Notes: generated by a model from the letters alone, not told the origin. 64,000 bases of DNA from Bacillota bacterium (GCA_029226935.1 JAQXYZ010000072.1:62001-126000); one strand, 5' to 3'; shown: positions 1-10,564, counted from the first letter of the stretch. Numbers and translations are program-made.

Positions 1-92
1 TGTATGTGAGCGTATATGCGTTTATGTACGAAAATAAAAACCCAATCAGTCGATGTTACGAGGAAGGGACTGAAGGGAGGTTAGGGTGTAAG

Positions 93-269
93 ATGTCAAA
101 CGTAATCGTAAAAGAGAACGAGACTTTAGATAGCGCTTTACGTCGTTTTAAAAGAAGTTGCGCAAAGGCTGGTATTCAGCAGGAAATTCGCAAGAGAGAA
201 CATTACGAAAAGCCTAGCGTAAGACGCAAAAAGAAATCTGAAGCAGCAAGAAAACGTAAATACAACTAA
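93..269 (+). CDS. rpsU: 30S ribosomal protein S21
   Basis: [58 protein letters not shown] is a canonical S21; internal ATG at 93 preceded by a GGAGG-like SD. Confidence 0.96.
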   Translation: MSNVIVKENETLDSALRRFKRSCAKAGIQQEIRKREHYEKPSVRRKKKSEAARKRKYN

Positions 270-285
270 TAATAACGTGCAATGT

Positions 286-320
286 AAAGTCCTTGACCTA
301 AAAACCAAGGACTTTCTTGT
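286..320 (+). terminator. Rho-independent-like terminator after rpsU
   Basis: AAAGTCCTTG...CAAGGACTTT hairpin, weak T tract. Confidence 0.55.
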
Positions 321-346
321 TGTATGGACTTTATTTTGAGGAAAAT

Positions 347-886
347 ATGTGGACAAAAGAAATGTTTGGTACGGATGTGTACCATTTGGTAGCTGCGTTC
401 ATCATCTATAGTGTGATGGGGTGGCTGGTGGAATCTATTTATATGTCATTTTGTAATAAAAAGCTTACTAACCGTGGATTTGGCAGGGGACCTTTCTGTC
501 CGATTTATGGTTTCGGAGGGGTGCTTGGATATTTGATTCTCCATCCGTTAAGCAATAATCTGGTGGTTCTCTATCTTGTTGGAGCAATTCTGGCAACCAC
601 ATTTGAGTATTTGGTAGGAATTTTCATGCAGAAGTTCCTTGGTGAGGTATATTGGGATTACAATGATAAGCCCTGTAATTATAAGGGCATAATCTGTCTT
701 GAGAGCACCATTGCATGGGGGTTTTATGCAATTATTATTATTACCTTCCTTCACAGTAGAATTTTAAGCTTGGTGGATCGATATGACTATTCTTTGGGAA
801 TCCGGGCATGCAAATTGATTCTCTTATTGGTAGCGATTGATTATCTTTTTAAATTGAGAAATGTTTTTCATATTAGAAATAAATAA
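347..886 (+). CDS. Putative ABC transporter permease (PF06541-like multi-pass membrane protein)
   Basis: Hydrophobic protein with YSVMGWLVESIYMSFCNKKLTNRGFGRGPFCPIYGFGG motif typical of this family; start may be 317. Confidence 0.75.
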   Translation: MWTKEMFGTDVYHLVAAFIIYSVMGWLVESIYMSFCNKKLTNRGFGRGPFCPIYGFGGVLGYLILHPLSNNLVVLYLVGAILATTFEYLVGIFMQKFLGEVYWDYNDKPCNYKGIICLESTIAWGFYAIIIITFLHSRILSLVDRYDYSLGIRACKLILLLVAIDYLFKLRNVFHIRNK

Positions 887-929
887 AACATATCCATAGT
901 AATAAAATACATAATAGGAGACTGACTTC

Positions 930-2096
930 TTGAATAAATTTTTCAAAGTAACCCTATGCTATGTGATGTGTATTATTGCTTGCCTGATGACACCGGTGGA
1001 GGCAGTGGCAGCACCTGCTGTTGAGGCCCCTTCCTATATACTGATGGAGGCGTCTACCGGTCAGGTTATCTGTGAACAGGATGCAGATGTAAGACGCAGC
1101 CCTGCCAGCATTACAAAGATAATGACGCTGCTTGTAATCTTTGATCATTTGGGAACCGGTCGCGTAAGGCTGGACAGTGAGGTCATGACCAGCGCATATG
1201 CTAAATCCATGGGAGGCTCACAGGTTTTTTTGGAAGAGGGCGAAGTGCAGACTCTGGAGACAATTATTAAGTGTATTGCAGTTGCTTCCGGAAATGATGC
1301 CAGTGTTGCTGCTGCGGAATTTATTGCCGGCAGTGAAGCAGAATTTGTAAAGCTGATGAATCAGAGGGCAGAAGAGATGGGACTTACGAATACTCATTTT
1401 GAAGACTGCTGTGGACTTAGCGAGTCAGACAATCACTATACATCGGCAAGAGATGTAGCAGTTATGTCCAGAGAACTGATTACCAGTTACCCGCAGATAT
1501 TGGACTATACCCAAATATGGATGGAGGATATTACCCATACCACCAATCAGGGAAGCAGTAACTTTACTTTGTCCAGTACCAATAAGCTGCTAAAGATGTA
1601 CGAGTGGACTACCGGTCTGAAAACAGGTTCTACCAGCAAGGCCTTGTATTGCCTTTCCGCAACGGCACATAAGGATAATATTGATATGATTGCGGTGGTT
1701 ATGGGATCACCCAGTAATAAAGTGCGCTTTCAGGATGCCATGACACTTTTGAATTATGGTTACAGCGTCGCGGCATTGTACGAGGATCCAAATGAAGATA
1801 CGCTTCCGGGTATTCCTGTTAAGGGAGGTGTCAAGGAGGAGGCTGCTCTTATTTACAAAGAACCGTTCAGATACCTTGATATTGCAGGCAGTGATTTGAA
1901 CAGTGTCGAAAAGGTTATCTCCCTGCCGGAAGAAATACAGGCCCCTGTTAATCGGGGAGATGCGGTGGGAGAAGCGGTGTATAAGCTGAATGGTCAGAGG
2001 ATAGGAAGTGTTTCGATTCTTTCGGATGTGACTATAGAAAAGGCAGGCTATAAAGATTATTTGGTCAAGGTATGGAAATTATACTGTTCCCTGTAA
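930..2096 (+). CDS. D-alanyl-D-alanine carboxypeptidase (serine-type, DacF-like)
   Basis: Signal peptide; SxxK motif SPASITK, SGN motif ASGNDASVA, KTG motif LKTGSTSKA; TTG start with upstream AGGAG. Confidence 0.9.
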   Translation: MNKFFKVTLCYVMCIIACLMTPVEAVAAPAVEAPSYILMEASTGQVICEQDADVRRSPASITKIMTLLVIFDHLGTGRVRLDSEVMTSAYAKSMGGSQVFLEEGEVQTLETIIKCIAVASGNDASVAAAEFIAGSEAEFVKLMNQRAEEMGLTNTHFEDCCGLSESDNHYTSARDVAVMSRELITSYPQILDYTQIWMEDITHTTNQGSSNFTLSSTNKLLKMYEWTTGLKTGSTSKALYCLSATAHKDNIDMIAVVMGSPSNKVRFQDAMTLLNYGYSVAALYEDPNEDTLPGIPVKGGVKEEAALIYKEPFRYLDIAGSDLNSVEKVISLPEEIQAPVNRGDAVGEAVYKLNGQRIGSVSILSDVTIEKAGYKDYLVKVWKLYCSL

Positions 2097-2977
2097 TGGA
2101 CAGTAAAAATAGAAAGGGAAGAACATTGAGGATATTGCTTCTTGTAATTGCAGTATTGGCAGGATTTTTTTTAGTAGTGATGGCAATAGACTGCAATCGT
2201 TTTGTAATAAGAAAATACAGATACCGGACAGGAAAGCTAAAGAAGGATGGCAAGGTCATCCTTCTTTCTGACCTGCATAATAAATCCTTTGGGAAAGGGA
2301 ATTACAAGCTGGTTGAAGCCATTCGCAGGATCAATCCTGACCTGATATTAGTGGCAGGAGATATGTATACCTCTAACAGCAACGGAGATATTCTGACGGC
2401 ACAGGAACTAATCTGCACGCTTGCCAGAGAGTATCCGGTTTACTATGGAAACGGAAATCATGAACATAAGACAAGGCTTTTTCCGGAATATTTTGGAACC
2501 ATGTATCAGGAATTCTCGAAAAAGATCGAAGAGGCAGGCGCAAAGCATCTGGTTAATGAAAAGATAACGCTGCCGGAATACAATGTAGATATTTATGGAC
2601 TGGAAATTGGACGGGAGTACTATGGAAAATTTAAAACCATGCAGATGGAAGCGGAATATATTGAGACTCTTCTGGGAAAGCCCGATCAAAACAGGACATC
2701 TGTTCTGATTGCTCATAATCCCGATTATTTTGAAGCTTATGCACGGTGGGGAGCAGATCTGGTGGTATCCGGTCACATTCATGGAGGCTTAATGAGACTT
2801 CCGGTTCTGGGAGGCGTTCTTTCACCGGCGATTAAGCTGTTCCCTAAGTATGATGGGGGAGAATTTAAGGAAGAGTCATCCACCATGATTTTGGGAAGAG
2901 GGCTTGGTACTCATACACTCCCTATCAGGATCTTTAATCCGGGAGAACTGGTGGTAATAGAGCTTTGCCAAAGTTGA
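2072..2977 (+). CDS. Metallophosphoesterase (membrane-anchored, YkuE-like)
   Basis: ILLSDLHNK, LVAGDMYTS, GNHEH and SGHIHGG calcineurin-like motifs; alternative ATG at 2096 overlapping the upstream stop. Confidence 0.88.
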   Translation: MEIILFPVMDSKNRKGRTLRILLLVIAVLAGFFLVVMAIDCNRFVIRKYRYRTGKLKKDGKVILLSDLHNKSFGKGNYKLVEAIRRINPDLILVAGDMYTSNSNGDILTAQELICTLAREYPVYYGNGNHEHKTRLFPEYFGTMYQEFSKKIEEAGAKHLVNEKITLPEYNVDIYGLEIGREYYGKFKTMQMEAEYIETLLGKPDQNRTSVLIAHNPDYFEAYARWGADLVVSGHIHGGLMRLPVLGGVLSPAIKLFPKYDGGEFKEESSTMILGRGLGTHTLPIRIFNPGELVVIELCQS

Positions 2978-3054
2978 CGGAAAAAGGGGTTCATGATAAG
3001 ATAATCGAAGCAGTCTGATTGGCAGGCCGCTGATTGGTCAGATGGGGAGGACAT

Positions 3055-3690
3055 ATGGATACAAAGTTATTTGATCATACTATTTTGAAAGCAGATGCCA
3101 CAAAAGAAGCAGTGAAAAAAATCTGCGATGAGGCAAAAGAATATGGCTTCATGTCAGTTTGCGTAAACAGCTTTTATACTGCTTATGTGGCAGAACAGTT
3201 GAAGGGAACGGGTGTAAAAACCTGCACGGTAGTGGGCTTCCCATTAGGACAGATGTCCACCCGTGCCAAGGCAGCCGAAACTGCCATTGCAGTGGAAGAT
3301 GGGGCAGAAGAAATCGATATGGTAATTAATGTAGGTGCGCTGAAGGACAAGCTTTATGACGTGGTGCTGACAGATATTAAAGAAGTAAAGAAGGTCTGCG
3401 GTAATGCGATGCTTAAAGTAATTATCGAAACCTGTCTGCTTACAGATGAAGAAAAAATCAAAGCTTGTGAGCTGGCAAAGGAAGCGGAAGCTGACTATGT
3501 GAAGACCTCAACCGGTTTTTCTGTAGCCGGTGCCAGAACGGAGGATGTTGCCTTGATGAGAAAGACGGTTGGCAATGAGATGGGCGTAAAGGCATCCGGG
3601 GGAATTAGAGATCGGGAAACCGCCATGGCAATGGTAAATGCCGGTGCCAGCAGACTGGGAACAAGTGCCACGGTGGCAATTTGCAGATAA
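3055..3690 (+). CDS. deoC: Deoxyribose-phosphate aldolase
   Basis: [26 protein letters not shown]... [20 protein letters not shown]...KASGGIRD typical DeoC. Confidence 0.95.
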   Translation: MDTKLFDHTILKADATKEAVKKICDEAKEYGFMSVCVNSFYTAYVAEQLKGTGVKTCTVVGFPLGQMSTRAKAAETAIAVEDGAEEIDMVINVGALKDKLYDVVLTDIKEVKKVCGNAMLKVIIETCLLTDEEKIKACELAKEAEADYVKTSTGFSVAGARTEDVALMRKTVGNEMGVKASGGIRDRETAMAMVNAGASRLGTSATVAICR

Positions 3691-3777
3691 GCGAGCAGTG
3701 GTGCAAAAAATTTAAATTTTCACTTTTTGATTTAAGCAGTATTGCAAGCAAGACTTGTGATATGCATGGAGATTAAG

Positions 3778-4524
3778 ATGGCAATTTCAGTTAAATTAGA
3801 GGCGTTTGAGGGACCGCTGGATCTGCTTTTACATCTGATTGAAAAGAATAAAGTCGACATTTATGATATTCCCATTGTAGAAATCACTGCACAGTATCTT
3901 GAGTACATTCAGGCAATGGAAACGGAAGATATGAATGTAATGAGTGAGTTCCTCGTTATGGCCGCGACCCTTCTTGATATTAAATGCAGAATGCTTCTGC
4001 CGAAGGAAGTAAATGAGGAAGGCGAGGAAGAAGACCCAAGGGCAGAGCTGGTTCAGAAGCTGCTGGAATATAAGATGTATAAATATATGTCCTATGAGCT
4101 TAAGGACAGGCAGGTGGATGCTGCAAGAACATGGTTTAAGGACAAGACTCTTCCAAAGGAAATAGAGGATTACAGACCACCTATTGATATGCAGGAACTG
4201 TTAGGGGACGCGAATTTAGGCAAGCTTCAGGAGCTGTTTAAGACGGTAATGCGCCGTCAGGAGGATAAGATTGATCCGGTAAGAAGTACGTTCGGACAAA
4301 TCGAAAAGGACGAGGTGGATATGGATATCAAGACTTTCTATGTGGAGGAATATATTCGTACCCATAAGACGTTCAGCTTTCGGGAACTATTGGAAAAGCA
4401 GAGAAGCAAAATGGAGATTATTGTAACTTTTCTTGTTATGCTGGAAATGATGAAGCTTGGAAAGATTTCGATCGTTCAGGAAGATACATTTGATGATATT
4501 TTGATCACTTCCAATGAAATATAG
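3778..4524 (+). CDS. scpA: Segregation and condensation protein A
   Basis: VKLEAFEGPLDLLLHLIEKNKVDIYDIPIVEITAQYLEYI signature; followed by scpB. Confidence 0.95.
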   Translation: MAISVKLEAFEGPLDLLLHLIEKNKVDIYDIPIVEITAQYLEYIQAMETEDMNVMSEFLVMAATLLDIKCRMLLPKEVNEEGEEEDPRAELVQKLLEYKMYKYMSYELKDRQVDAARTWFKDKTLPKEIEDYRPPIDMQELLGDANLGKLQELFKTVMRRQEDKIDPVRSTFGQIEKDEVDMDIKTFYVEEYIRTHKTFSFRELLEKQRSKMEIIVTFLVMLEMMKLGKISIVQEDTFDDILITSNEI

Positions 4525-5107
4525 GAGGAAGAATAAGTTGGAGAAGCAGAAAGCAAAAGCAGTGCTGGAAGCAATTCTTTTTACCATGGGAGAGGCGGTA
4601 GAGGTGGAAAGACTTGCATCTGTTATTGAAGAGGACAAAAAAACCACCAAAGAACTGCTGATGGAAATGAAAGAAGAATATGACGGGAAAGAGTGTGGCG
4701 TGACATTGATGGAGCTTGAGGATTCTTTTCAGATGTGCACCAAGGCAGAGATGTACGAATATCTGATTAAGATTGCCAAGACACCACGCAAATATGTGCT
4801 TACGGATACCTTGCTCGAAACCCTTTCCATTATTGCATATAAGCAGCCTATTACCAGAGCTGAAATTGAAAAAATCAGAGGTGTGAGTTGTGACCATGCA
4901 GTAAACAGGCTGGTGGAATTCGGTTTAATCGCAGAGGTGGGAAGAATGGATGCGCCGGGTCGTCCCCTTTTATTTGGAACGACAGAAGAGTTTCTGCGCA
5001 GCTTTGGCGTCAAATCACTGGAGGAACTGCCGGAGCTCTCAGCAGTACAAATTGAAGAATTCAAAGTACAGGCAGAGCAGGAAGCCAGTGTGCAGCTGGA
5101 TATTTAA
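4514..5107 (+). CDS. scpB: Segregation and condensation protein B
   Basis: EAILFTMGEAVEVERLA...LSIIAYKQPITRAEIEKIRGV signature; overlaps the end of scpA. Confidence 0.95.
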   Translation: MKYRRKNKLEKQKAKAVLEAILFTMGEAVEVERLASVIEEDKKTTKELLMEMKEEYDGKECGVTLMELEDSFQMCTKAEMYEYLIKIAKTPRKYVLTDTLLETLSIIAYKQPITRAEIEKIRGVSCDHAVNRLVEFGLIAEVGRMDAPGRPLLFGTTEEFLRSFGVKSLEELPELSAVQIEEFKVQAEQEASVQLDI

Positions 5108-5120
5108 ATTGGGAGAGAAA

Positions 5121-5165
5121 AAGAAAACCAAGTGCCGCATGAGCGGAATTTGGTTTTCTTTTTTG
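5121..5165. terminator. Bidirectional terminator between scpB and the convergent DacF-like gene
   Basis: AAGAAAACCAA...TTGGTTTTCTTTTTT hairpin with flanking A and T tracts. Confidence 0.8.
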
Positions 5166-5166
5166 T

Positions 5167-6432
5167 CTACAGGCTGTATCGAAGTAGGATCTGTTTCACA
5201 CACCATGGAAAATCAATGGCAGGGACATCTTCGGATGCTACAATATATTCAAGTTTATATAGAACACCGCCAACGAGATAACGAATGGTTCCCACCGGCG
5301 TTCCGGCTTTTACAGGTGCCTTGAGTTCATGAGACATTTGAAAATCTACCTGGATCTGTTCTCCTTTTTTAAGCAGAAGCCCGGTCCAATCATTTTTTCT
5401 GTCTATTTCGACTTTAGTATATGCCGTTTCACCAAGATTTTTTACCTGGCCGCCTATTACTTTAACGGGATCTAAACGGCTTTCATCAAAGGCAGCCTCG
5501 GAGAGGGAGTGAAATTCAAAATTTTCAAGTCCGTAATTCATCAGCGCCATAGTGTCATTCCACTTGTAGGTTTTGTGGTTGGGCCAGCCACAGGCAAGGA
5601 GGGATACCACGAAGGTCCGGTCGCCTTCCCGCAGAGCGCCTACATAGCAGTAACCGGCATTTCCTGTAAAACCTGTCTTCCCTGAAAGGGCGCCTTCCAT
5701 CATACCAAGAAAGGCATTGTGATTATTACAGGTAAAAGTACGGCCACTGGGAATAAAGCTGCCGTCTTTTTCCTTAAAGCTTCCGAAGGAGTAACTGTCA
5801 GTGCGGGTGATTTTAAGAAATTCTTCTTTTTGGGGAGAAGTCATGATGCAGTAGGACATAATCCGGGCAAGATCAGCAGCAGTAGTAGAATGGCTCTTTA
5901 CACTGCCGTCTTTGCAGGTGGCGGTGGCGTCCAAACCGTTTGGAGTAATAAAAAAGGTGTCAAAACAACCAAGGTCCCTTGCTTTTTGGTTCATCATGTC
6001 GGCAAATGCTTCTGTGCTTCCGGCGATGTGCTCGGCAATTACCACGGCGGCATCATTGTGCGATTCTAACATCAGGGAATAGAGCAGATCCTTAAGCTGA
6101 TAGTATTCACCATCCTTTACATACAGTTTCACCTTGGGCATACTGGCTGCGTAGGAGGAGGCTTTGGCATAATCCTGAAGGTTTCCGTATTCCAGAGCCA
6201 GAATGCAGGTCATGATTTTGGTAGTGCTCGCCATGGGAAGAACCTCTTCGGCATCCTTGGCATATAAAATGCGTCCTGAAGATGCATCCATCAATACGGC
6301 AGCTTTGGCATGGAGTTTTATTTCTTCCGGTTCCGTGCCGGCAGCGCGGACGGATAAAAGGAATTGGGAAACCAGAAGGACAAGCAGAAGAGTGGAGAAC
6401 AAAAGGAGGAAAATTCTTGTTTTATGTTGCAT
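5167..6432 (-). CDS. D-alanyl-D-alanine carboxypeptidase (DacF-like)
   Basis: Signal peptide; SxxK motif MASTTK, SHNDAAV, LSGKTGFTG motifs; C-terminal beta domain. Confidence 0.92.
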   Translation of the reverse strand: MQHKTRIFLLLFSTLLLVLLVSQFLLSVRAAGTEPEEIKLHAKAAVLMDASSGRILYAKDAEEVLPMASTTKIMTCILALEYGNLQDYAKASSYAASMPKVKLYVKDGEYYQLKDLLYSLMLESHNDAAVVIAEHIAGSTEAFADMMNQKARDLGCFDTFFITPNGLDATATCKDGSVKSHSTTAADLARIMSYCIMTSPQKEEFLKITRTDSYSFGSFKEKDGSFIPSGRTFTCNNHNAFLGMMEGALSGKTGFTGNAGYCYVGALREGDRTFVVSLLACGWPNHKTYKWNDTMALMNYGLENFEFHSLSEAAFDESRLDPVKVIGGQVKNLGETAYTKVEIDRKNDWTGLLLKKGEQIQVDFQMSHELKAPVKAGTPVGTIRYLVGGVLYKLEYIVASEDVPAIDFPWCVKQILLRYSL

Positions 6433-6681
6433 TTTTCAATCCGGCTAGGTTATTTCTTTTCATTTTTATGTTTCGGCCGGACGAAATATGCTATGGAAAA
6501 TATAAAACCATACAGAAAAGAACGCAATAAAGGATACCTGTAAAAATTTTGTAAATTTTGAGAACTTTATACTATGCGATTTACAACATTTGTGGTATAC
6601 TGCTATAGACAAAATTATGGGGATACTATGTCCCTGTGAATAAAGTTATTATTTTTTTAATATAAAATGGAGGGCTGAAAA

Positions 6682-8112
6682 ATGAGTACTACTTCACAGG
6701 CGAGTCAAAGAATAGCAGCTTTGCTCGATGAAAACAGTTTCGTGGAAATTGGTGCGCAGGTAACAGCAAGAAGCACTGATTTTAACCTGAAACAGACAGA
6801 GACTCCTTCTGACGGTGTTATTACCGGCTATGGAGTGATTGGCGGTAATCTTGTGTATGTATACAGTCAGGATGCATCCGTATTAAACGGAAGCGTAGGC
6901 GAAATGCATGCGAAGAAAATTGCAAACCTCTATGATCTGGCACTGAAAATGGGAGCACCCGTAATCGGATTGATTGAATCTGCCGGACTTAGATTACAGG
7001 AGGCAACAGATGCACTGAACGGATTCGGTGAAATCTACAAAAAGCAGGCATTAAGCTCTGGCGTAATTCCTCAGATAACAGCTATCTTTGGTTCTTGCGG
7101 CGGTGGACTTGCTTTAATTCCTACATTGACAGACTTTACTTTTATGGAAGAAAAGAAAGCAAAGCTGTTTGTGAATGCACCGAATGCATTGGATGGAAAT
7201 GAAATCAGCAAATGCGATACTTCTGCAGCAGCATTTCAGAGTGAAGAGGCAGGTATCGTTGATGTAGTTGCAGATGAAGCATCTGTTCTTGCACAGATCA
7301 GAGAACTGGTGTGCATGCTTCCTGCAAATAATGAGGATGATATGTCCTTTGAAGAATGTACAGACGACTTAAACCGTGCATGTACAGAAATTGCAAACTG
7401 CACAGGCGATACAGCCATTGCACTGTCACAGCTGGCAGATGATGGAGTTGTATTTGAAGTTAAGGCAGGCTATGCAAAGGAAATGGTAACAGCACTGATC
7501 AGATTAAACGGTGTTACCGTAGGTGCAGTTGCAAACCGCAGCGAAGTTTATGGGGAAGACGGAACCGTAACAGACAAATTCGATGCTGTTTTAACTCCTG
7601 CAGGATGTGACAAGGCTGCAGACTTTGTAAACTTCTGTGATGCATTCAATATCCCTGTTCTTTCTCTTACCAATGTGAAGGGCTTTAAGGCAGATAAGTG
7701 TTCCGAAAAGAAAATTGCTAAGGCAGCAGCAAAACTTACATATGCGTTTGCAAATGCAACCGTTCCCAAAGTAAACGTAATTATCGGACAGGCTTATGGA
7801 AGTGCTTATGTTGCCATGAACTCCAAGGCAATCGGCGCTGATATTACGATGGCTTGGCCTGATGCAGAAATCGGTACCATGGATGCAAAGCTGGCAGCAA
7901 AGATTATCTGCGATGGTCAGGGTGCAGATGCAATTGATGCCTGTGCAAAAGAATATGCCGCATTGCAGACAAGTGCTGTAAGTGCAGCAAAGAGAGGATA
8001 TGTTGATCAGATCATCGAGCCCGCAGCTACCAGAAAGTATGTGATCGGTGCATTTGAGATGCTGTTCACTAAGAGGGAAGACCGCCCTGCAAAGAAACAC
8101 GGTACAGTTTAG
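6682..8112 (+). CDS. Carboxyl transferase domain protein (biotin-dependent acyl-CoA (de)carboxylase alpha-type, MmdA/AccD-like)
   Basis: IGLIESAGLRLQEATDALNGFGEI, GSCGGGLALIP, FANATVPKVNVIIGQAYGSAYVAMNSKAIGAD crotonase-like carboxyltransferase motifs; first gene of the operon. Confidence 0.88.
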   Translation: MSTTSQASQRIAALLDENSFVEIGAQVTARSTDFNLKQTETPSDGVITGYGVIGGNLVYVYSQDASVLNGSVGEMHAKKIANLYDLALKMGAPVIGLIESAGLRLQEATDALNGFGEIYKKQALSSGVIPQITAIFGSCGGGLALIPTLTDFTFMEEKKAKLFVNAPNALDGNEISKCDTSAAAFQSEEAGIVDVVADEASVLAQIRELVCMLPANNEDDMSFEECTDDLNRACTEIANCTGDTAIALSQLADDGVVFEVKAGYAKEMVTALIRLNGVTVGAVANRSEVYGEDGTVTDKFDAVLTPAGCDKAADFVNFCDAFNIPVLSLTNVKGFKADKCSEKKIAKAAAKLTYAFANATVPKVNVIIGQAYGSAYVAMNSKAIGADITMAWPDAEIGTMDAKLAAKIICDGQGADAIDACAKEYAALQTSAVSAAKRGYVDQIIEPAATRKYVIGAFEMLFTKREDRPAKKHGTV

Positions 8113-8130
8113 AAAGGATGATTACTTAAT

Positions 8131-8853
8131 ATGAAAAAATGGTTATTAGTATTAGGTATGATTACCTGTATGTTCGGTTTGACAGCATGCGGTCAGAAGG
8201 AAACTGAGACTCCACTGATGACAGAAGCAGAAGCGGAAGCATGGGGAGCGCAGCTTGTAGAAACCATGAATCAATATGTGGTTATGCAGGCACAGGATCA
8301 GGCAACCGATCCGATTCTGATCAGTGCAATTGAAAGCTGGGAAGCCGCTGCTGAGGATATGGGTAATTATGAAGAGATTATCAGCATCGTCTCCGAATTA
8401 GGTGAAGAGGATGGTGTGATTGAAATCAAGGTAAAGGGTTCTTTACGTGATGCGGTGGTAGAAGTTGTAATTGAAAAATATGTTGTTACCAATGTGACTA
8501 CGAATGTGCAATACTCATTTGGTGAAACAATGGAAAAAGCTGCATTAAATACATTACTTGGTATGGGAACCGTATTTGTAGTTCTGATTTTGATCAGTCT
8601 GATTATCGGCTGCTTCGGATTTATTCCAAAGCTTCAGGCAAAATTTGCAAAGAAGCCTGCTAAGGATGAGGTTAAGAATGCGGCAGTTGACAATACCATC
8701 GCTCAGATTATTGAGAAAGAAGAATTAGCAGATGACCTTGAGCTGGTAGCAGTAATTTCAGCAGCAATCGCTGCAAGTGAAGGTGCTTCTTCCACAGACG
8801 GTTTTGTAGTGAGAAGTATCAGACGTGCCGGAAGCAAATGGCAGAGATCATAG
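8131..8853 (+). CDS. OadG-family (decarboxylase gamma subunit-like) lipoprotein with one TM segment
   Basis: Lipobox MFGLTAC; TM segment TVFVVLILISLIIGCFGFIPKLQAKF then DNTIAQIIEKEELADDLELVAVISAAIAASEG typical OadG tail. Confidence 0.8.
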   Translation: MKKWLLVLGMITCMFGLTACGQKETETPLMTEAEAEAWGAQLVETMNQYVVMQAQDQATDPILISAIESWEAAAEDMGNYEEIISIVSELGEEDGVIEIKVKGSLRDAVVEVVIEKYVVTNVTTNVQYSFGETMEKAALNTLLGMGTVFVVLILISLIIGCFGFIPKLQAKFAKKPAKDEVKNAAVDNTIAQIIEKEELADDLELVAVISAAIAASEGASSTDGFVVRSIRRAGSKWQRS

Positions 8854-8912
8854 ATTGAAAATAAAGTTTCATCTAATCAATTATTTCAATAGATTACAGG
8901 AGGATTTTAGTA

Positions 8913-9287
8913 ATGAAAAATTATACAATTACCGTAAATGGCAACGTATATGACGTAGTAGTAGAAGAAGGCACCAGTGCAGGAGCACCCGCACCTGCAG
9001 CACCTAAGGCAGCACCCAAGGCAGCACCTAAAGCAGCTCCCGCAGCAGCACCTAAGGCAGCTGGCGGCGCAGGCAGCGTAAGAGTGGAAGCTGGCGCAGC
9101 AGGAAAGGTATTCAAGGTAGAAGCAAGCGTAGGACAGGCAGTAAAAACTGGTGATACAGTAGTTATTCTGGAAGCAATGAAGATGGAAATCCCTGTTGTT
9201 GCACCTCAGGATGGTACCGTAGCAAGCATCGACGTAGCAGTTGGTGATCCTGTTGAAGCTGGCGCATTACTGGCAACATTGAACTAG
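8913..9287 (+). CDS. Biotin/lipoyl-binding carrier protein (decarboxylase biotin subunit)
   Basis: EAMKME biotinylation motif; Ala/Pro/Lys-rich linker. Confidence 0.95.
   Translation: MKNYTITVNGNVYDVVVEEGTSAGAPAPAAPKAAPKAAPKAAPAAAPKAAGGAGSVRVEAGAAGKVFKVEASVGQAVKTGDTVVILEAMKMEIPVVAPQDGTVASIDVAVGDPVEAGALLATLN
8983..9063 (+). repeat. Intragenic repeat encoding the Ala-Pro-Lys linker
   Basis: Iterated GCACCTAAGGCAGCACCCAAGGCAGCACCTAAAGCAGCTCCC units. Confidence 0.8.
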
Positions 9288-9329
9288 TAAAATGCGTATT
9301 TGCTGAGAAAACAACAGGAGGTAAAAGAA

Positions 9330-10481
9330 ATGGATTATATAGTATCTACACTGTCCAACCTGATTCATCAGACAGCCTTTTTTAATCTTACATGGGGCAA
9401 TTATCTGATGATCGTTGTGGCTTGTGTATTTCTCTATCTTGCGATTGCTAAGGGCTTTGAACCATTGCTCCTTACCCCTATCGCATTTGGTATGCTGCTT
9501 GTAAACATTTATCCGGATATTATGATGAGCATTGAAGACTCAGCAAACGGAGCCGGCGGCTTACTGTATTATTTTTATCTCTTAGATGAATGGGCAATTT
9601 TACCGTCGCTGATTTTCATGGGCGTTGGTGCCATGACAGACTTCGGTCCTCTGATTGCCAATCCTAAGAGCTTCTTACTGGGTGCAGCAGCACAGTTTGG
9701 TATTTTTGCTGCATATTTTGGAGCGATTGCAATGGGCTTTAATGATAAAGCAGCAGCAGCAATCTCTATTATCGGTGGTGCAGATGGTCCTACATCCATT
9801 TTCCTTGCAGGAAAATTAGGACAGACTGCTTTACTTGGACCTATCGCAGTAGCGGCATATTCTTATATGTCACTGGTGCCTATTATCCAGCCGCCTATCA
9901 TGAAGTTACTTACAACTGAAAAGGAAAGAAAGATTAAGATGGGGCAGCTTCGTCCTGTATCCAAGCTTGAAAAAATTCTTTTCCCTATCGTTGTTACTAT
10001 TGTAGTATGTATGATTCTTCCTACCACAGCACCCCTTGTTGGTATGCTGATGTTAGGTAACCTGTTCAGAGAATCAGGTGTTGTAAGACAGCTGACAGAT
10101 ACTGCATCTAATGCACTGATGTACATTGTAGTTATTCTGCTTGGTACATCTGTAGGGGCAACTACCAGTGCAGAAGCTTTCTTAAATCTGGACACTTTAA
10201 AGATTGTTGCACTTGGTCTGATTGCGTTTGCATTTGGTACCGCAGCAGGTGTATTGTTCGGTAAATTGATGTGTATTGCTACCAAGGGTAAGGTAAATCC
10301 GCTGATTGGTTCTGCGGGTGTATCTGCGGTTCCTATGGCAGCCAGAGTATCCCAGAAGGTTGGTGCTGAGGCAGATCCTACAAACTTCCTGCTGATGCAT
10401 GCTATGGGACCTAACGTGGCCGGAGTTATCGGTACTGCAGTAGCAGCCGGTACATTTATGGCCGTATTTGGAGTATTCTAA
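9330..10481 (+). CDS. Sodium ion-translocating decarboxylase beta subunit (OadB/MmdB/GcdB family)
   Basis: [32 protein letters not shown] and [17 protein letters not shown] hallmark motifs; multi-pass membrane; SD AGGAGG before ATG 9330. Confidence 0.95.
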   Translation: MDYIVSTLSNLIHQTAFFNLTWGNYLMIVVACVFLYLAIAKGFEPLLLTPIAFGMLLVNIYPDIMMSIEDSANGAGGLLYYFYLLDEWAILPSLIFMGVGAMTDFGPLIANPKSFLLGAAAQFGIFAAYFGAIAMGFNDKAAAAISIIGGADGPTSIFLAGKLGQTALLGPIAVAAYSYMSLVPIIQPPIMKLLTTEKERKIKMGQLRPVSKLEKILFPIVVTIVVCMILPTTAPLVGMLMLGNLFRESGVVRQLTDTASNALMYIVVILLGTSVGATTSAEAFLNLDTLKIVALGLIAFAFGTAAGVLFGKLMCIATKGKVNPLIGSAGVSAVPMAARVSQKVGAEADPTNFLLMHAMGPNVAGVIGTAVAAGTFMAVFGVF

Positions 10482-10564
10482 CAGATATATAAACAAGGAG
10501 GATAAATCCTCTGCTCCTGTAGGAGCAGTCGCATTTTCCTTCGGAAAACAAGGAGGATTATAAA

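Noticed and set aside
7591-8100. 169-aa minus-strand ORF
   Set aside because: Antisense to the carboxyltransferase gene; composition not protein-like
9300-9329. TTG start for the decarboxylase beta subunit
   Set aside because: ATG 9330 has a good AGGAGG SD and matches the expected N-terminus; upstream codons look like leader
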